From Sphingomonas sp. CCH9-E2 (GTDB lineage Bacteria; Pseudomonadota; Alphaproteobacteria; Sphingomonadales; Sphingomonadaceae): a stretch of DNA of 46,773 bases. This document shows, one piece after another, positions 34,165-42,912 of this stretch (the first letter of the stretch is position 1; every line of letters begins with the position of its first letter). Below the pieces are notes generated by a model. It saw nothing but the letters and a program-made list of their open reading frames with translations. It ran no database searches and was not told the origin of the DNA. The stretch spans positions 1 to 46,773 of the forward strand of contig NZ_LSJM01000309.1 of NCBI RefSeq assembly GCF_001557215.1, read 5' to 3'. Made by a program: the position numbers and the translations under genes.

Positions 34165-34619
34165 ACATACATGGCAGCCCGCGTTTCGTCCGAAAGGCGC
34201 AGATTGATCCGCCTCCGATCCGACGGGTGGGGTTCTCGCAGGATTGCCCCCTGCTCCTCCAGCACGCCAAGCCATCGCAGACCCGTTGTAGACGGCACAT
34301 TTGCTGCGATGCATGCGCACGATACCGAGACTTCGCGGCCTTCGCGCTCGGAAATGAACAGATCCAGCAGGATGTCCCAGGCTGGTTCCTCAAACATGCC
34401 GGACAACTGCTGGAAATACTGACTCCGGCGACGGCGGGCGGAATAGAGCGCCTTCGCCGCCTCGGTGATCGCTCTTTCTGCCGGCTCGGCCAGGCTGACG
34501 ACGCCGGTATGGGCCAGTGCCTCTTCCCGGATCGCTTCGACCAGCGAGCGCAGCCGCCGCCAAACCTCGGACTGTTGCGCGTTGCCGAGTGCGCCATTCG
34601 AGTGACTGTGGGTCGTCAT
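34128..34619 (-). CDS. MarR-like winged-helix regulator (module A)
   Basis: A 163-residue protein. The C-terminal half is a winged helix: FEEPAWDILLDLFISEREGR, VSVSCACIAANVPSTTGLRW as recognition region, then a wing with REPHPSDRRRINLRLSD. The N-terminal 60 residues are helical. The start overlaps the RadC stop by 4 bp (ATGA), so it is the fifth gene of the module A operon. Copy B of the module has no counterpart. It could regulate the operon or nearby genes. Confidence 0.82.
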   Translation of the reverse strand: MTTHSHSNGALGNAQQSEVWRRLRSLVEAIREEALAHTGVVSLAEPAERAITEAAKALYSARRRRSQYFQQLSGMFEEPAWDILLDLFISEREGREVSVSCACIAANVPSTTGLRWLGVLEEQGAILREPHPSDRRRINLRLSDETRAAMYVYITEVVTGRAG

Positions 34620-35275
34620 TGGATCAGCCCCTCAGCACGCAGGCTCAGGCACCGGTCGTCTGCAACGATCAGATGATCTTGAAGACAAATGCCCAATGGG
34701 GCGGACGCGTCGGCGAGGGCACGGGTGAACCGCCGGTCCCGGTCGCTCGCCGACATTTGCCCGCCAGGGTGGTTATGGACCACGAGGAGCGCGGCGGCAT
34801 TGAGTTCGAGCGCGCGCTTCAGGATCAAGCGTGGTTCGGCCCAGATTCCGGACGGGGTGCCATCGGCGACGACCTCGTCAGTGATGAGCCGATTCCCACT
34901 GTCGAGATAGAGCGCGCGTAACCTCTCGGTTCTCCTGTCGCCCATCGTCGCGATGAGATAGCGCCGCAGATCGTCGCCGCTCGCAGTTATCGGCGCATCC
35001 AGCAGGCGGTTGCGCAGACTGTGCTCCAACAGGCGCTGATGGGCCGCGATGACGCCCGCGACGGAAGGCGATGCGGCCTCGGCGATTGCGGGTGGCGTCG
35101 CGGTCAGGACACCAGATAACGAGCCGAACTTCTCAATCAGCGTCTGGCTGGCGGTGCCCCGTTCGGCGCAGGCGGAGAGAAGCTGTTCCAGGACTTCCGC
35201 GTCGCGCCGCCTGCGATCAGCCGTTGATGGTGTCGGGTGGCAAACACGAGCAGAGCCACCATCCCATAGCTCCAC
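34616..35275 (-). CDS. RadC/JAB-domain protein (module A)
   Basis: A RadC-like protein with an N-terminal helix-hairpin-helix remnant (LIEKFGSLSGVL) and a C-terminal JAB/MPN domain. The metal motif is complete (VVHNHPGGQMSASDRD), and DHLIVADDRCLSLR closes the fold. The start is uncertain. The frame continues upstream as a shadow of the overlapping membrane gene, and the only conventional start near the homologous region is GTG at 35275, giving 219 residues. The overlap with the membrane gene is about 140 bp. RadC's true function is unclear despite its repair-related name; JAB domains elsewhere are metalloproteases. Its paralogue is at 43696, in the same gene order. Confidence 0.82.
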   Translation of the reverse strand: MELWDGGSARVCHPTPSTADRRRRDAEVLEQLLSACAERGTASQTLIEKFGSLSGVLTATPPAIAEAASPSVAGVIAAHQRLLEHSLRNRLLDAPITASGDDLRRYLIATMGDRRTERLRALYLDSGNRLITDEVVADGTPSGIWAEPRLILKRALELNAAALLVVHNHPGGQMSASDRDRRFTRALADASAPLGICLQDHLIVADDRCLSLRAEGLIQ

Positions 35276-35733
35276 ATCGCCTTCATCACGGCATAGACCA
35301 CGGGATGAATGGAAAGCTCCATTTCCCGGGTCAGGTGCGCGCCAAGCGCGAGCATCTGAAGTCCTGCCAACCATATCGGCCAAAACCTGTTTGCGCGAAG
35401 GGCGACGAGCGTGAACGCTCCAAACCTTGCGACATCGATGATGAGGTGCGTCGGATCGACGCTCACAAACCGGACGCTCAGAGCCAGGTGAAGGATCGGA
35501 TCGGCGACAATTGTTGCCAGAATCGTCGCGCCGATGATCCTCTCTGGCCCGCCACCGCACCGGATCGCATACAGGCAACCACCGACCGCCAGCGCCAGGA
35601 AGAACGAGCTTCGCGAAACGCCGAGCATGAACGGCGCGAGGCCAAGCCTGTCCAGCTGTTCGAGGTTGCTCGCAGTGTAGAACGCGGCGGCCAGAACGAA
35701 GGTGGCGAAGCCGGCAAGGATCGAAGGTCGCAT
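35137..35733 (-). CDS. polytopic membrane protein (module A)
   Basis: A 198-residue protein with about six hydrophobic helices. The segments CLYAIRCGGGPERIIGATIL and RANRFWPIWLAGLQMLALGA are shared with the module B protein at 44214 (CGYALWRGGGPERVTSAMLL, RADRVWPIAMFSMHLVNVAG), which proves the two are paralogues. The GGGPER loop is the best family signature. No known transporter or enzyme motif is visible. It lies between the small helical protein and RadC, and its 3' end overlaps the RadC coding region. It presumably anchors or senses at the inner membrane. Confidence 0.85.
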   Translation of the reverse strand: MRPSILAGFATFVLAAAFYTASNLEQLDRLGLAPFMLGVSRSSFFLALAVGGCLYAIRCGGGPERIIGATILATIVADPILHLALSVRFVSVDPTHLIIDVARFGAFTLVALRANRFWPIWLAGLQMLALGAHLTREMELSIHPVVYAVMKAMWSYGMVALLVFATRHHQRLIAGGATRKSWNSFSPPAPNGAPPARR

Positions 35734-35764
35734 GACCCCAGTTCGACCGGCTCCGCCAATCCAG

Positions 35765-36136
35765 TCAACCCTGCGCGCTTGCGATCGTCAGATGGCGGCG
35801 AGGACGCCGGTGCTCGGAAGCGTCCCGCGATGCCTTCCTGGTGCCTTCCTGCGTGAACGGATGGAGATCGTCGCTGGCGAGCGTTTTGTATTGCTGGTGA
35901 AGCCGACCATGCGCGCGGAGGACGTTGCCGTTCGAGTCCACCGCCTGGGACAGTGCCTTGCGCAGCAGCAGGATGGTGGGTTGCGCTTCGGATGGGCACA
36001 CTCCTGCCTCGCGACGCCTGCTGACCGTTCCGGCGATCAGATCGGCGATGGCAGCGATGGCGGTCTCGTTCGCCTCTTCTGCCTTTCGAAGGAGAGGCGA
36101 AACTTCCGCAGCGATCTCATGGATAAATTCGGACAT
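35765..36136 (-). CDS. small helical protein (module A)
   Basis: A 123-residue, mainly helical protein. The N-terminal half (EFIHEIAAEVSPLLRKAEEA) and middle (ILLLRKALSQAVDSNGNVLR) are amphipathic; the C-terminus is basic. The ATG at 36136 follows GGGGGAG. It matches the module B protein at 44736 in position, size and general pattern (a leucine-rich helix ending near R-x-H or EAHPLM), but similarity is weak. There is no signal peptide or membrane helix. It may be a cytoplasmic partner of the membrane-tethered regulator encoded 35 bp upstream. Confidence 0.7.
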   Translation of the reverse strand: MSEFIHEIAAEVSPLLRKAEEANETAIAAIADLIAGTVSRRREAGVCPSEAQPTILLLRKALSQAVDSNGNVLRAHGRLHQQYKTLASDDLHPFTQEGTRKASRDASEHRRPRRHLTIASAQG

Positions 36137-36171
36137 GCAGCACTCCCCCGCAGTGCGCGAGGGCACCGCAG

Positions 36172-36732
36172 CTATCTGTTGGCCTGTTGGTGGGGGGCAA
36201 GGTTCCGATTTGCCCAGTCACTGGCTGCCATGCCCGCCGCGAGGAGGGTGAAGGTTATCGCCAGCGTGAGAAAGGCTGCCGCTGGAATCAGCGCCAGACG
36301 CATCCTCGGGCCTATCGTTCCTGGATCCCTCCAGTCTCTCTGCCGGGGTCCTTCCTTGCTTGCCCAATCTGGCGGGGTGTAAGCGGCAATTGCCTCCGCT
36401 ACTCCCGCTTCCTCAGGTTCGCTCGATTGATCCGACGGCTCGATGGATGCAGCGGGCAGGCTCCAGCCCGCAACGGGTTGCGCTTCATATACGAACCGTT
36501 CGTATGGCCCGGGGACGTTCTGCATGACCCAGCGCGCCGCTTCCATCCGGCTCGACACGCCCAGCTGCTGCATTGCCCGCTCAATGAGCGCATCAACAGC
36601 GTAACTGGATACTCCCCTGCGAAGGCCAATCTCCTTGGACGTGAGATTGCACTGAACAAGGCGCAGAACAGCGATCTGCTTGGGTGAGAGCAGCGGCTTT
36701 GCACCGGAAGATGTTGATGACGCGGTCAGCAT
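36172..36732 (-). CDS. LuxR-type HTH protein with C-terminal membrane anchor (module A)
   Basis: A 186-residue protein. Residues 13-70 form a LuxR/GerE-type HTH (LLSPKQIAVLRLVQCNLTSK, SSYAVDALIERAMQQLGVSS). A linker of about 70 residues leads to one hydrophobic helix near residues 145-170 (LIPAAAFLTLAITFTLLAAG) and a short tail ending NLAPHQQANR. Module B has the same layout and a similar tail (GNMAPPQEP). Membrane-tethered HTH proteins often act as one-component sensors, or are released by proteolysis. It is divergent from the hfa-like operon across a 266-bp gap, so it may control that operon as well as its own. Confidence 0.88.
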   Translation of the reverse strand: MLTASSTSSGAKPLLSPKQIAVLRLVQCNLTSKEIGLRRGVSSYAVDALIERAMQQLGVSSRMEAARWVMQNVPGPYERFVYEAQPVAGWSLPAASIEPSDQSSEPEEAGVAEAIAAYTPPDWASKEGPRQRDWRDPGTIGPRMRLALIPAAAFLTLAITFTLLAAGMAASDWANRNLAPHQQANR

Positions 36733-36998
36733 GTTCCCCGCCCGTTAACTAGTCGAACCGGGACGAGACTGCGAGTCCATTTGGTCGACGAGCCGGGGCT
36801 TTGGCTGCAGTGGGAGCGATTCGGAACAACGACCTGCTCGCGCGCAAGACCCCGGCAAGACGAGATTCGAAGCTCGCCGATCGGCGCCAATATTTCGCCA
36901 GGCTTTGCTGAGCGCAGAAAGCTGTTGCGGCACCAGAAATTCCGCTTCTCTTGCTTCTCCCATCGCCGGGCACCCGCCACGGCGACGGGAGCTGGCAA

Positions 36999-37550
36999 AT
37001 GGAAGATTGTACAGGTTTCACGAGCCGATGGACGCTTCGCCTCGGCGTGATCGTCCCCGCGCTGATCATCGGCATAGCTGCGCCAACGGCGCGCGCGCAG
37101 GACGTGAGCGAGAACCGCAACTGGCAGTTTGCAACGCCCCAGGACCTTGCGGCACGCACGGCAGCGCTCGACCTGATGATGAAGCGCCGGGCGGGCGTTT
37201 ATGCTGCGCCGGTCTACAACACGACCATCGATCGCCAGTATAATTGCTCGGTTGGTGCAAGTGCGACCGGCAATAGCGGGGCGCAGAGCGCCGTTGCGAA
37301 CTCTCCGACAGTCACCGGCACAAGCGCGCATGCGACCGGCAACGATTCGGCCAGCGATGTCGGCGGGGATGCCGCCGTTGGCGTCGAGCAGCATAATGGC
37401 GGAGCGGTTGGCGCCGCGGCCGCGGGTAACACCGCCGCGTCGGTGAGCGGATCGGCGTTTCAGGCACTCAACTCCGAGCAGCGCAACGCCGGCATCCAAA
37501 GCGCCCGGGTCGAAGGCAGCACCGCATGCGGCTTCGGGGCGCTCAACTGA
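36999..37550 (+). CDS. hfaA: HfaA-like holdfast/adhesin anchor protein
   Basis: A 183-residue exported protein. Residues 1-35 form a signal peptide ending TARAQ. Then come ENRNWQFATPQDLAARTAA and the diagnostic NTTIDRQYNCSVGASATGN. A low-complexity Gly/Ala/Ser/Asn/Thr region with repeated ATGN-like units follows. In Caulobacter, HfaA, HfaB and HfaD anchor the holdfast polysaccharide, and HfaA is an amyloid-like outer-surface subunit. The ATG at 36999 follows GACGGGAG and gives a normal signal. It is coupled to hfaB by TGATG. Function as an actual holdfast anchor in this organism is inference; it could anchor another surface polymer. Confidence 0.82.
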   Translation: MEDCTGFTSRWTLRLGVIVPALIIGIAAPTARAQDVSENRNWQFATPQDLAARTAALDLMMKRRAGVYAAPVYNTTIDRQYNCSVGASATGNSGAQSAVANSPTVTGTSAHATGNDSASDVGGDAAVGVEQHNGGAVGAAAAGNTAASVSGSAFQALNSEQRNAGIQSARVEGSTACGFGALN

Positions 37551-38842
37551 TGCGCCGCGTTCTTGGTCGCTCGCTGGTTCTGCGGGGCTGCGCACTGCTC
37601 GCGATCGGCTTGAGCCTCGCGGGCTGCGTCCGCGTCCAGGGCGTCAGGCTCGCGCCGGGCGAGGTGCCATCGCTCATGGGGGCGCCGGTTCGCGACAACC
37701 GGACACCGATGGATCCAGCCTTCGCCTGCTTTGCAACATCCCTTGCAACGCTCGGGGTGCGCAAGCCAGTCATCGCGGTCGGCGAGGTGCGCGACTATAC
37801 CGGCAAATACTCGGTCAACGAGGGCACGGCGATCACCCAGGGCGGGGCGCTCATGGTGGCCTCCGGGCTTGGCAAGCTCGGCGGCGCGATCGTCATGGCC
37901 GAGCGGTTCGATCCGAGCATCGCCGAGCGCGAACTTGGCTATGTCGATCGCCGCCAGCTCGGTGACGGGCAGGTTCATGTCCTGGGAGGCGAGACAGGCA
38001 CCAAGGTCGCCTGGCTGCCTTATTATGGCGGCACGATTGCGGCCTCGGATTATTACATCGTCGGTGGGATCACCGAGCTCAACTATAATATCCGGTCCGG
38101 TGGCGGCGAACTCCGCGTCGGCCAGATCGGTCCCAAGGCACGCACCTACACCCAGTCGGTCGGGATTGACCTGCGGATCGTCGATACCCGCTCGCTGCTC
38201 GTCGTCCATGCCCTGAGCCTCACCAAACAGTTTTCGGGCTATGAGGTCGGTTTCAACAGCTTCCGCTTCTTCGGATCCGAGCTGTTCGACATCAACCTTG
38301 GCGCCAAGGCGCAGGAGCCGCTCCAGCTCGGCATCCGGACCGCGCTCGAAGAGGCAACGCTCCGGCTGGTAGGGGCCGTGACCGGGCGCGATCCCGCGCC
38401 CTGCCTGTCCGCCCAGTCCTGGCGCGCACCGTCGCCCGCCGCACAGGCGCGCGTGCCCGCAAGATCGGTTGCCGCAACTGTGGCAGGCCCGACCGTCAGC
38501 GCGCGCGTTGCCCCATCAGCTCAGCAGATCACGATCCGGTTCGAGGCAGAATCGGCGAGGTTCGCATCCACGTCCGGTGAGCTCGGTGCCCGGATCGCGG
38601 CGGCCCGGAAATTGGGGGCGGTCGAGCTCCTCCTGACCGCCGGGGACACCGAGCCTGCCGACCCGGCGCGACGCCATGCGCTCGCCGATCTTCGGATCGC
38701 AGCGGTCGTATCGCTTCTGCAAGCAAGCGGGATCGTCGCAGAGAGCATCCGGCTGATCTGGCGACCGGGCCCAACCGACACGCAAATCCATCGCGAGGGT
38801 CCCGGCGATCAGCGCATCGCGCGCCTTCGCGTCGGTGCCTGA
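37550..38842 (+). CDS. hfaB: HfaB-like lipoprotein, CsgG family with OmpA-like C-terminus
   Basis: A 430-residue outer-membrane lipoprotein. The signal peptide ends in the lipobox LAGC. Residues 25-300 are CsgG/HfaB-like: VIAVGEVRDYTGKYSVNEGT, TQGGALMVASGLGKLG, YYIVGGITELNYNIRSGGGE and QLGIRTALEEATLRLVG. CsgG-type proteins form secretion pores for curli-like subunits, and HfaB is required for export of HfaA and HfaD. After an Ala/Pro linker, residues 320-430 look like an OmpA-type peptidoglycan-binding domain (ITIRFEAESARFASTSGELG, then RRHALADLRIAAVVSLLQAS). That would tie the pore to the cell wall. Confidence 0.85.
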   Translation: MRRVLGRSLVLRGCALLAIGLSLAGCVRVQGVRLAPGEVPSLMGAPVRDNRTPMDPAFACFATSLATLGVRKPVIAVGEVRDYTGKYSVNEGTAITQGGALMVASGLGKLGGAIVMAERFDPSIAERELGYVDRRQLGDGQVHVLGGETGTKVAWLPYYGGTIAASDYYIVGGITELNYNIRSGGGELRVGQIGPKARTYTQSVGIDLRIVDTRSLLVVHALSLTKQFSGYEVGFNSFRFFGSELFDINLGAKAQEPLQLGIRTALEEATLRLVGAVTGRDPAPCLSAQSWRAPSPAAQARVPARSVAATVAGPTVSARVAPSAQQITIRFEAESARFASTSGELGARIAAARKLGAVELLLTAGDTEPADPARRHALADLRIAAVVSLLQASGIVAESIRLIWRPGPTDTQIHREGPGDQRIARLRVGA

Positions 38843-38858
38843 GCCATCCTCCCAACCG

Positions 38859-38871
38859 AAAGGAGGTGATC
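38859..38871 (+). promoter_or_regulatory. perfect anti-16S Shine-Dalgarno sequence, unusually far from a start
   Basis: AAAGGAGGTGATC complements the 3' end of 16S rRNA over 13 nt. It lies 16 bp after the hfaB stop and 48 nt before the hfaD ATG at 38920. No ATG, GTG or TTG lies at normal spacing behind it. It may be a ribosome standby or pause site for hfaD, or the true start may differ. Confidence 0.5.
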
Positions 38872-38919
38872 GCGTCCACCGCTCCGCCTGACTGTTTCCT
38901 CACATCACAGGACAATTCA

Positions 38920-41919
38920 ATGCCCCAGTCATATTATCTGCACCGTGTCCGGCATCAGCTCCGCGCCCGCGCCTGCGGGCTTCTGGTCGGCGTCAGCTTG
39001 CTGCCCTGCGCCGCATTGGCCCAGGCGCTCGACATCGAAGCCGATGGCGAGCGCGTCATCGCCACCAGCCAGGCGCAGGCGAATTCGCACATCACCAGCG
39101 TCGCCCAGCCCGTGCCGTCTCTTACGATCCAGACGCTGCGCAATGCGCAAATGCGCTTCGCGGCCAATGTGGCGCACGCCAGCGCGAGTGCCAACGCGCT
39201 CGAAACGCGCGTCGAAGACGAACGTGGCGACCGCATGGCGCGCAGTGCCGGCGCGGCGACAAGCGGCGAGGCGTTGCACGCCGAGGGGGCGATCGGTTCG
39301 GTGGCCGCGCAGGCGATGCGGGGCGCCCTCGTCTTCGCGCAGGCTGCGCAATCGGCACCGACCGCCACCATCGGGTCTGTTGATCACAGCGCGCTTGCCA
39401 TTTCGGACACTGTTCAGCGCGCCGACGGGCGCGGCAATGATCATCTCGCCGCGGTCGTCATGGCCGGTTCGGGCGGATTGATCGCCAATGTGCAGGATCA
39501 GGACGGCGCAAGCGGCGTGCGCGGCACGCTGTCGGGTCCGGTGCTCTTGAGCGCTGATCGTGTGGCGCAGAGTGATGTTGAGGTCACCGCCAATGTCGGG
39601 CAGGCATCGGCGATCATCAACAGCGCTACGCTCCGTCTCGCCGCGTCGAGGCTGGGAGATGCAGCAGTGTCGGTCGCCGCTCCGGGTGTGCGGGCCGATG
39701 GTCTCGGGATCAGCCTGCGTGCGGGCGACGCGATCCTGTCGCGCCAGCGAGCGTCCGGCCTGTCGCTCGCGATGGCGGGCCAGCCGGGAGCCCCGACGGG
39801 GATCCTGCTCCGGTTCGGCGCGCTCAATGAAAGTAGCGTCGCGATCGCGGCCAATCGCCGTGCAGCGCTGAGCGCGGGGAACGACCTGCGCGCCGAGATC
39901 GCGATCGACGCGCTCGCGGGGCCATCCTCTGGCGAGTCGGCCGCTGTTCTGGTCGATCAGCAGTTTGACGGCCTGGGCTCTGCGACCGTGACCGGATCGG
40001 ACTACGCCCAGGTCTCTGGTCTTGCCGAACGCACGTCGATGTCGGTATCGCAAAATGAAATTGTCTCCCGCGCTTCCGGCAATGTCGCCGAGGCGGGGTT
40101 GCGGATCGACGGTGCGACGATCGCCGCTGCGTCCGAAGGCGGCCAGCCGCCCGCAGCAGTCATGGTCGGACATGACGGGACGCGCACCACCAGCGCGCCC
40201 TATGCGATCCATGTCGATCAGCGGGCAGGCAATGCGAACATCGTCGCCCGGGTCAACGAAGGCGCTGCGATCGCCCGGTTCGAAGACGGGCTGGACGCTT
40301 CGCACGTCACGCTGTCCGACAATCTGCAAACTGCCGATGCGGTGGCAAATGCGTCGGTGGGGCGCCTGGAGATCGAAGCGGCCCGGTTCGCGCGTAGCGC
40401 CGGGCTGCTCAGTGTCCAGGGCAGCGATGCGGACCTGCTCGCAACCAACGGCTCGGTGGTGGCACCAGCCGGTGCGACGATCGCGACGGGTCCCTGGATC
40501 CGCGACGCGCAATTGCGCATTGCTGGCAACACCATTGTCTCGGCAGCGACCGGCAATCGGGCCGACAATCGGCTCGCGCTCGATGTCGGCTCGGCCGACG
40601 ATGAGCGCGAGGATGTGCGCGGAGCAGCAGGCGCGCTGGAGATGGGCGATGGCGCCGCGGCGACGCTGGCGCTGACCGCAGTGCAGCGCTCGGGGAGTTT
40701 GTCGCTGCGGCCGCTCGTCCAGAGCGACGCGGTCGGACGCTTTGCTGTCACCGGCGAGGGGGAGTTCAAGCGCGATACGCTGCAGATTGTCGATAACATG
40801 CAGCAATCGAGCGCCACCGCGAACAGTGGTGCCAATACACTGATCCTCGATGCCGCCGATCCTGGCGATACCCGAACCGCGCTCGCCGCGTCGCAATATG
40901 GCGACGCAACCGTCCTCGCCAATTCGACGATGCGCGCGGTTGCGCCCGGCATGGCTGTGGACTCCTCGGTCGAGATCGCAGGAAACAGCAATCGCGCGAT
41001 AGCGAGCGTGAACGAGGTCGATAACCGGCTTGATGTTAGCGGACGCTTCTCCGGTCACTCCGCGCCCGCATCGGTCGCAAGCGCCGCATCCGGCGCGTCG
41101 GCAATGGGCGATCATGTGCTCGCGAGCACCCAGCATTCGGCGGGCACCGTCAGCGCCCGGGCGGTGACCACGCTGGCCGGCTCATCTTCGGGCAATGCGA
41201 CCCACCCGGACCTTACGCGCGGCGTGCTGGCGATCCGGGACAATCAAACGTTGGCCCAGGCGGCCGGCAACCGCGCGCTCAACGCCGCAGCGTTCGATGC
41301 CGGCGCGTCGGGCGGGCTTGCGTCAACTCAGGTGAATGTCGCGACCATCGGCGCCTATGCGACCGCGCGCACGCTGATCGAGCAGCCTGAGTTTGGCGGC
41401 GGGCTGGCCGATGCGTCGGTGCGGATCGAGGGCAATGGCGGCGCGGCACGCGCGCAAGGCAATCATGCCGACAACCGGTTGACGATTTCCGGAGCAGGTC
41501 ATGTCGGGGTGGAGGCACTGGCTGGGGTCCCCGCAGTTCCGGCGCACGCGACGTCAAAGGCGCTTGTCAGCGATCAGACCAATCATGGATCCGTCGCTGC
41601 GCTGGTTTCGGTCTCCGGCGTCCAGGTCCCGCTCAACCGGACCGATGCGGCGTCCGTGACGCTCAGCGGCAACCGTCTCTCGGCAACCGCCTTCGGCAAT
41701 GGCGCGGCGAATGAGGTCGCGCTTCCCGGCGCGGCGGGCGGGGTCTCCCTCGTCACCCGGCAGACCAATCATGCGCCGATTGTCGCTCAGGTCGCAGGCG
41801 GCTTCGGAGACGTCGCCATGGATGCTGTGCGAAATGCGACGATCATGATCGGCGCCAATCAGGTGATCGCGACCGCGACAGGCAATGCCGCGACCAATTT
41901 GGTGACCGGGTTGCGCTAG
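38920..41919 (+). CDS. hfaD: HfaD-like large surface anchor protein
   Basis: A 999-residue exported protein. The signal peptide ends near CAALAQA. The rest is built from many degenerate repeats of the type hydrophobic-x-N-x-hydrophobic-x-A-x-ATGN-x-A-x-N-x-L (for example VQIVDNMQQSSATANSG-like and NQVIATATGNAATNLV), which suggests a beta-helix or beta-solenoid adhesin. Cysteine is nearly absent from the mature part, usual for surface proteins. Order and composition fit HfaD, which with HfaA anchors the holdfast in Caulobacter. The ATG at 38920 gives a proper signal peptide, while the frame upstream of it does not look like protein. A hairpin lies about 50 bp downstream. Confidence 0.82.
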   Translation: MPQSYYLHRVRHQLRARACGLLVGVSLLPCAALAQALDIEADGERVIATSQAQANSHITSVAQPVPSLTIQTLRNAQMRFAANVAHASASANALETRVEDERGDRMARSAGAATSGEALHAEGAIGSVAAQAMRGALVFAQAAQSAPTATIGSVDHSALAISDTVQRADGRGNDHLAAVVMAGSGGLIANVQDQDGASGVRGTLSGPVLLSADRVAQSDVEVTANVGQASAIINSATLRLAASRLGDAAVSVAAPGVRADGLGISLRAGDAILSRQRASGLSLAMAGQPGAPTGILLRFGALNESSVAIAANRRAALSAGNDLRAEIAIDALAGPSSGESAAVLVDQQFDGLGSATVTGSDYAQVSGLAERTSMSVSQNEIVSRASGNVAEAGLRIDGATIAAASEGGQPPAAVMVGHDGTRTTSAPYAIHVDQRAGNANIVARVNEGAAIARFEDGLDASHVTLSDNLQTADAVANASVGRLEIEAARFARSAGLLSVQGSDADLLATNGSVVAPAGATIATGPWIRDAQLRIAGNTIVSAATGNRADNRLALDVGSADDEREDVRGAAGALEMGDGAAATLALTAVQRSGSLSLRPLVQSDAVGRFAVTGEGEFKRDTLQIVDNMQQSSATANSGANTLILDAADPGDTRTALAASQYGDATVLANSTMRAVAPGMAVDSSVEIAGNSNRAIASVNEVDNRLDVSGRFSGHSAPASVASAASGASAMGDHVLASTQHSAGTVSARAVTTLAGSSSGNATHPDLTRGVLAIRDNQTLAQAAGNRALNAAAFDAGASGGLASTQVNVATIGAYATARTLIEQPEFGGGLADASVRIEGNGGAARAQGNHADNRLTISGAGHVGVEALAGVPAVPAHATSKALVSDQTNHGSVAALVSVSGVQVPLNRTDAASVTLSGNRLSATAFGNGAANEVALPGAAGGVSLVTRQTNHAPIVAQVAGGFGDVAMDAVRNATIMIGANQVIATATGNAATNLVTGLR

Positions 41920-41966
41920 TTCCGGAGCGGGTCGGCTCCCGCCCCCTGGGCCACCCGTTACGGGGG

Positions 41967-42000
41967 AGGGCCGTCACGTTTCCCCTCGCGTGGCGGCCCT
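41967..42000. terminator. hairpin between hfaD and the convergent LysR gene
   Basis: AGGGCCGTCACG and CGTGGCGGCCCT form a 12-bp stem with one G-T pair around a 10-nt loop. It begins 48 bp after the hfaD stop and overlaps the last codons of the LysR gene. No clear T-run follows on the plus strand, so its function as a terminator is probable rather than certain. Confidence 0.5.
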
Positions 42001-42912
42001 TCCATGGACCTCCGGAGCGACGCTTTCGATGCAGCCGTAGCGCTGCTCGATCAGCGAGAGGAACCGGGCGAGCGCGGGGTTCGGGTTCGTATCATGCCAG
42101 AGTATCGTCTGGTCGATGCGGGTCGCGCCAAAGGCATCATGCACCTCCCGAAGTCGGGTCGCGGCACATGATGGGAGCGCGCCAGCGGTCACGGACACAT
42201 GCGCGTCGTCGACGAAACCTGGCAGATTGTCGCGGCTGACCGCCTGGACGGTGATCGTGGGCCTCGTGCCCGGACCGGTCATCCGCGCAGCGATCATCGC
42301 CGCGATCAGGCTTCCTGGATCGGCCTGTGTCACCAGAAAGGCGATGCCCCGCAGATCGGTCCAGTATAGCCTTTCAATCTGCGCCAGCCGGTGCCCGCTC
42401 GGCAGTCCGACCATCAGCGGTTCGCTCCACAAGGTCAGCGACCGAAGCGCGGGCGATGCGCTGTCCCCCGCAACGATCGCGATGTCGATCCGATCGTGAT
42501 CGAGCGCGCCGAGGAGCATCTCGCGGCCGCCTTCGAGCGCCTCCAGTTTGACCTCCGGAAACGTGGCACGATAGCTGTCGAGAATGGCGCGCAGATCGCC
42601 CCCGGCAAGCGAGGCGTGAAAGCCGATCCGCAACGTTCCGTGATGTCCCGCGGCCAGCGCATGCGCCTCGCACGACAGGCGTTCGAGATCGTCCACGATC
42701 GATCGGGCCTGCGCGAGAAAATGGAGACCGCTCCTGGTCGGGGCAACGCCCCGGGTCGATCGCGTAAAGATCGACAGGCCGAGGCGCTGTTCGAGATAGC
42801 TGATCCGTTTGCTCAGCGTCGACTGCTTGACGCGGAACAAGTCGGCGGCCTGACTGAAGCTGCCAGTTTCCGCGGCCGCCAGCGCATAGCGCAGCAGGTG
42901 GACCTCGATCAT
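41974..42912 (-). CDS. LysR-family transcriptional regulator
   Basis: A 312-residue protein of ordinary LysR layout. Residues 1-60 form the winged HTH (MIEVHLLRYALAAAETGSFS, KQSTLSKRISYLEQRLGL, then TRSTRGVAPTRSG). The effector domain starts near residue 90 (HHGTLRIGFHASLAGGDLR). The ATG at 42912 is chosen because it begins the domain; the upstream ATG at 42954 would add 14 unrelated residues. It is convergent with hfaD and has no obvious operon partner. Its target and ligand are not clear; it is unlike the tandem-HTH regulator at 9937. Confidence 0.92.
   Translation of the reverse strand: MIEVHLLRYALAAAETGSFSQAADLFRVKQSTLSKRISYLEQRLGLSIFTRSTRGVAPTRSGLHFLAQARSIVDDLERLSCEAHALAAGHHGTLRIGFHASLAGGDLRAILDSYRATFPEVKLEALEGGREMLLGALDHDRIDIAIVAGDSASPALRSLTLWSEPLMVGLPSGHRLAQIERLYWTDLRGIAFLVTQADPGSLIAAMIAARMTGPGTRPTITVQAVSRDNLPGFVDDAHVSVTAGALPSCAATRLREVHDAFGATRIDQTILWHDTNPNPALARFLSLIEQRYGCIESVAPEVHGRAATRGET

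Noticed and set aside
35276..35578. Upstream extension of the module A RadC frame
   Set aside because: It reads the membrane gene out of frame and shows no RadC similarity.
38929..41136. 735-residue minus-strand open frame opposite hfaD
   Set aside because: Low-quality Arg/His/Gly-rich composition with no domain; it mirrors the repeat pattern of hfaD.
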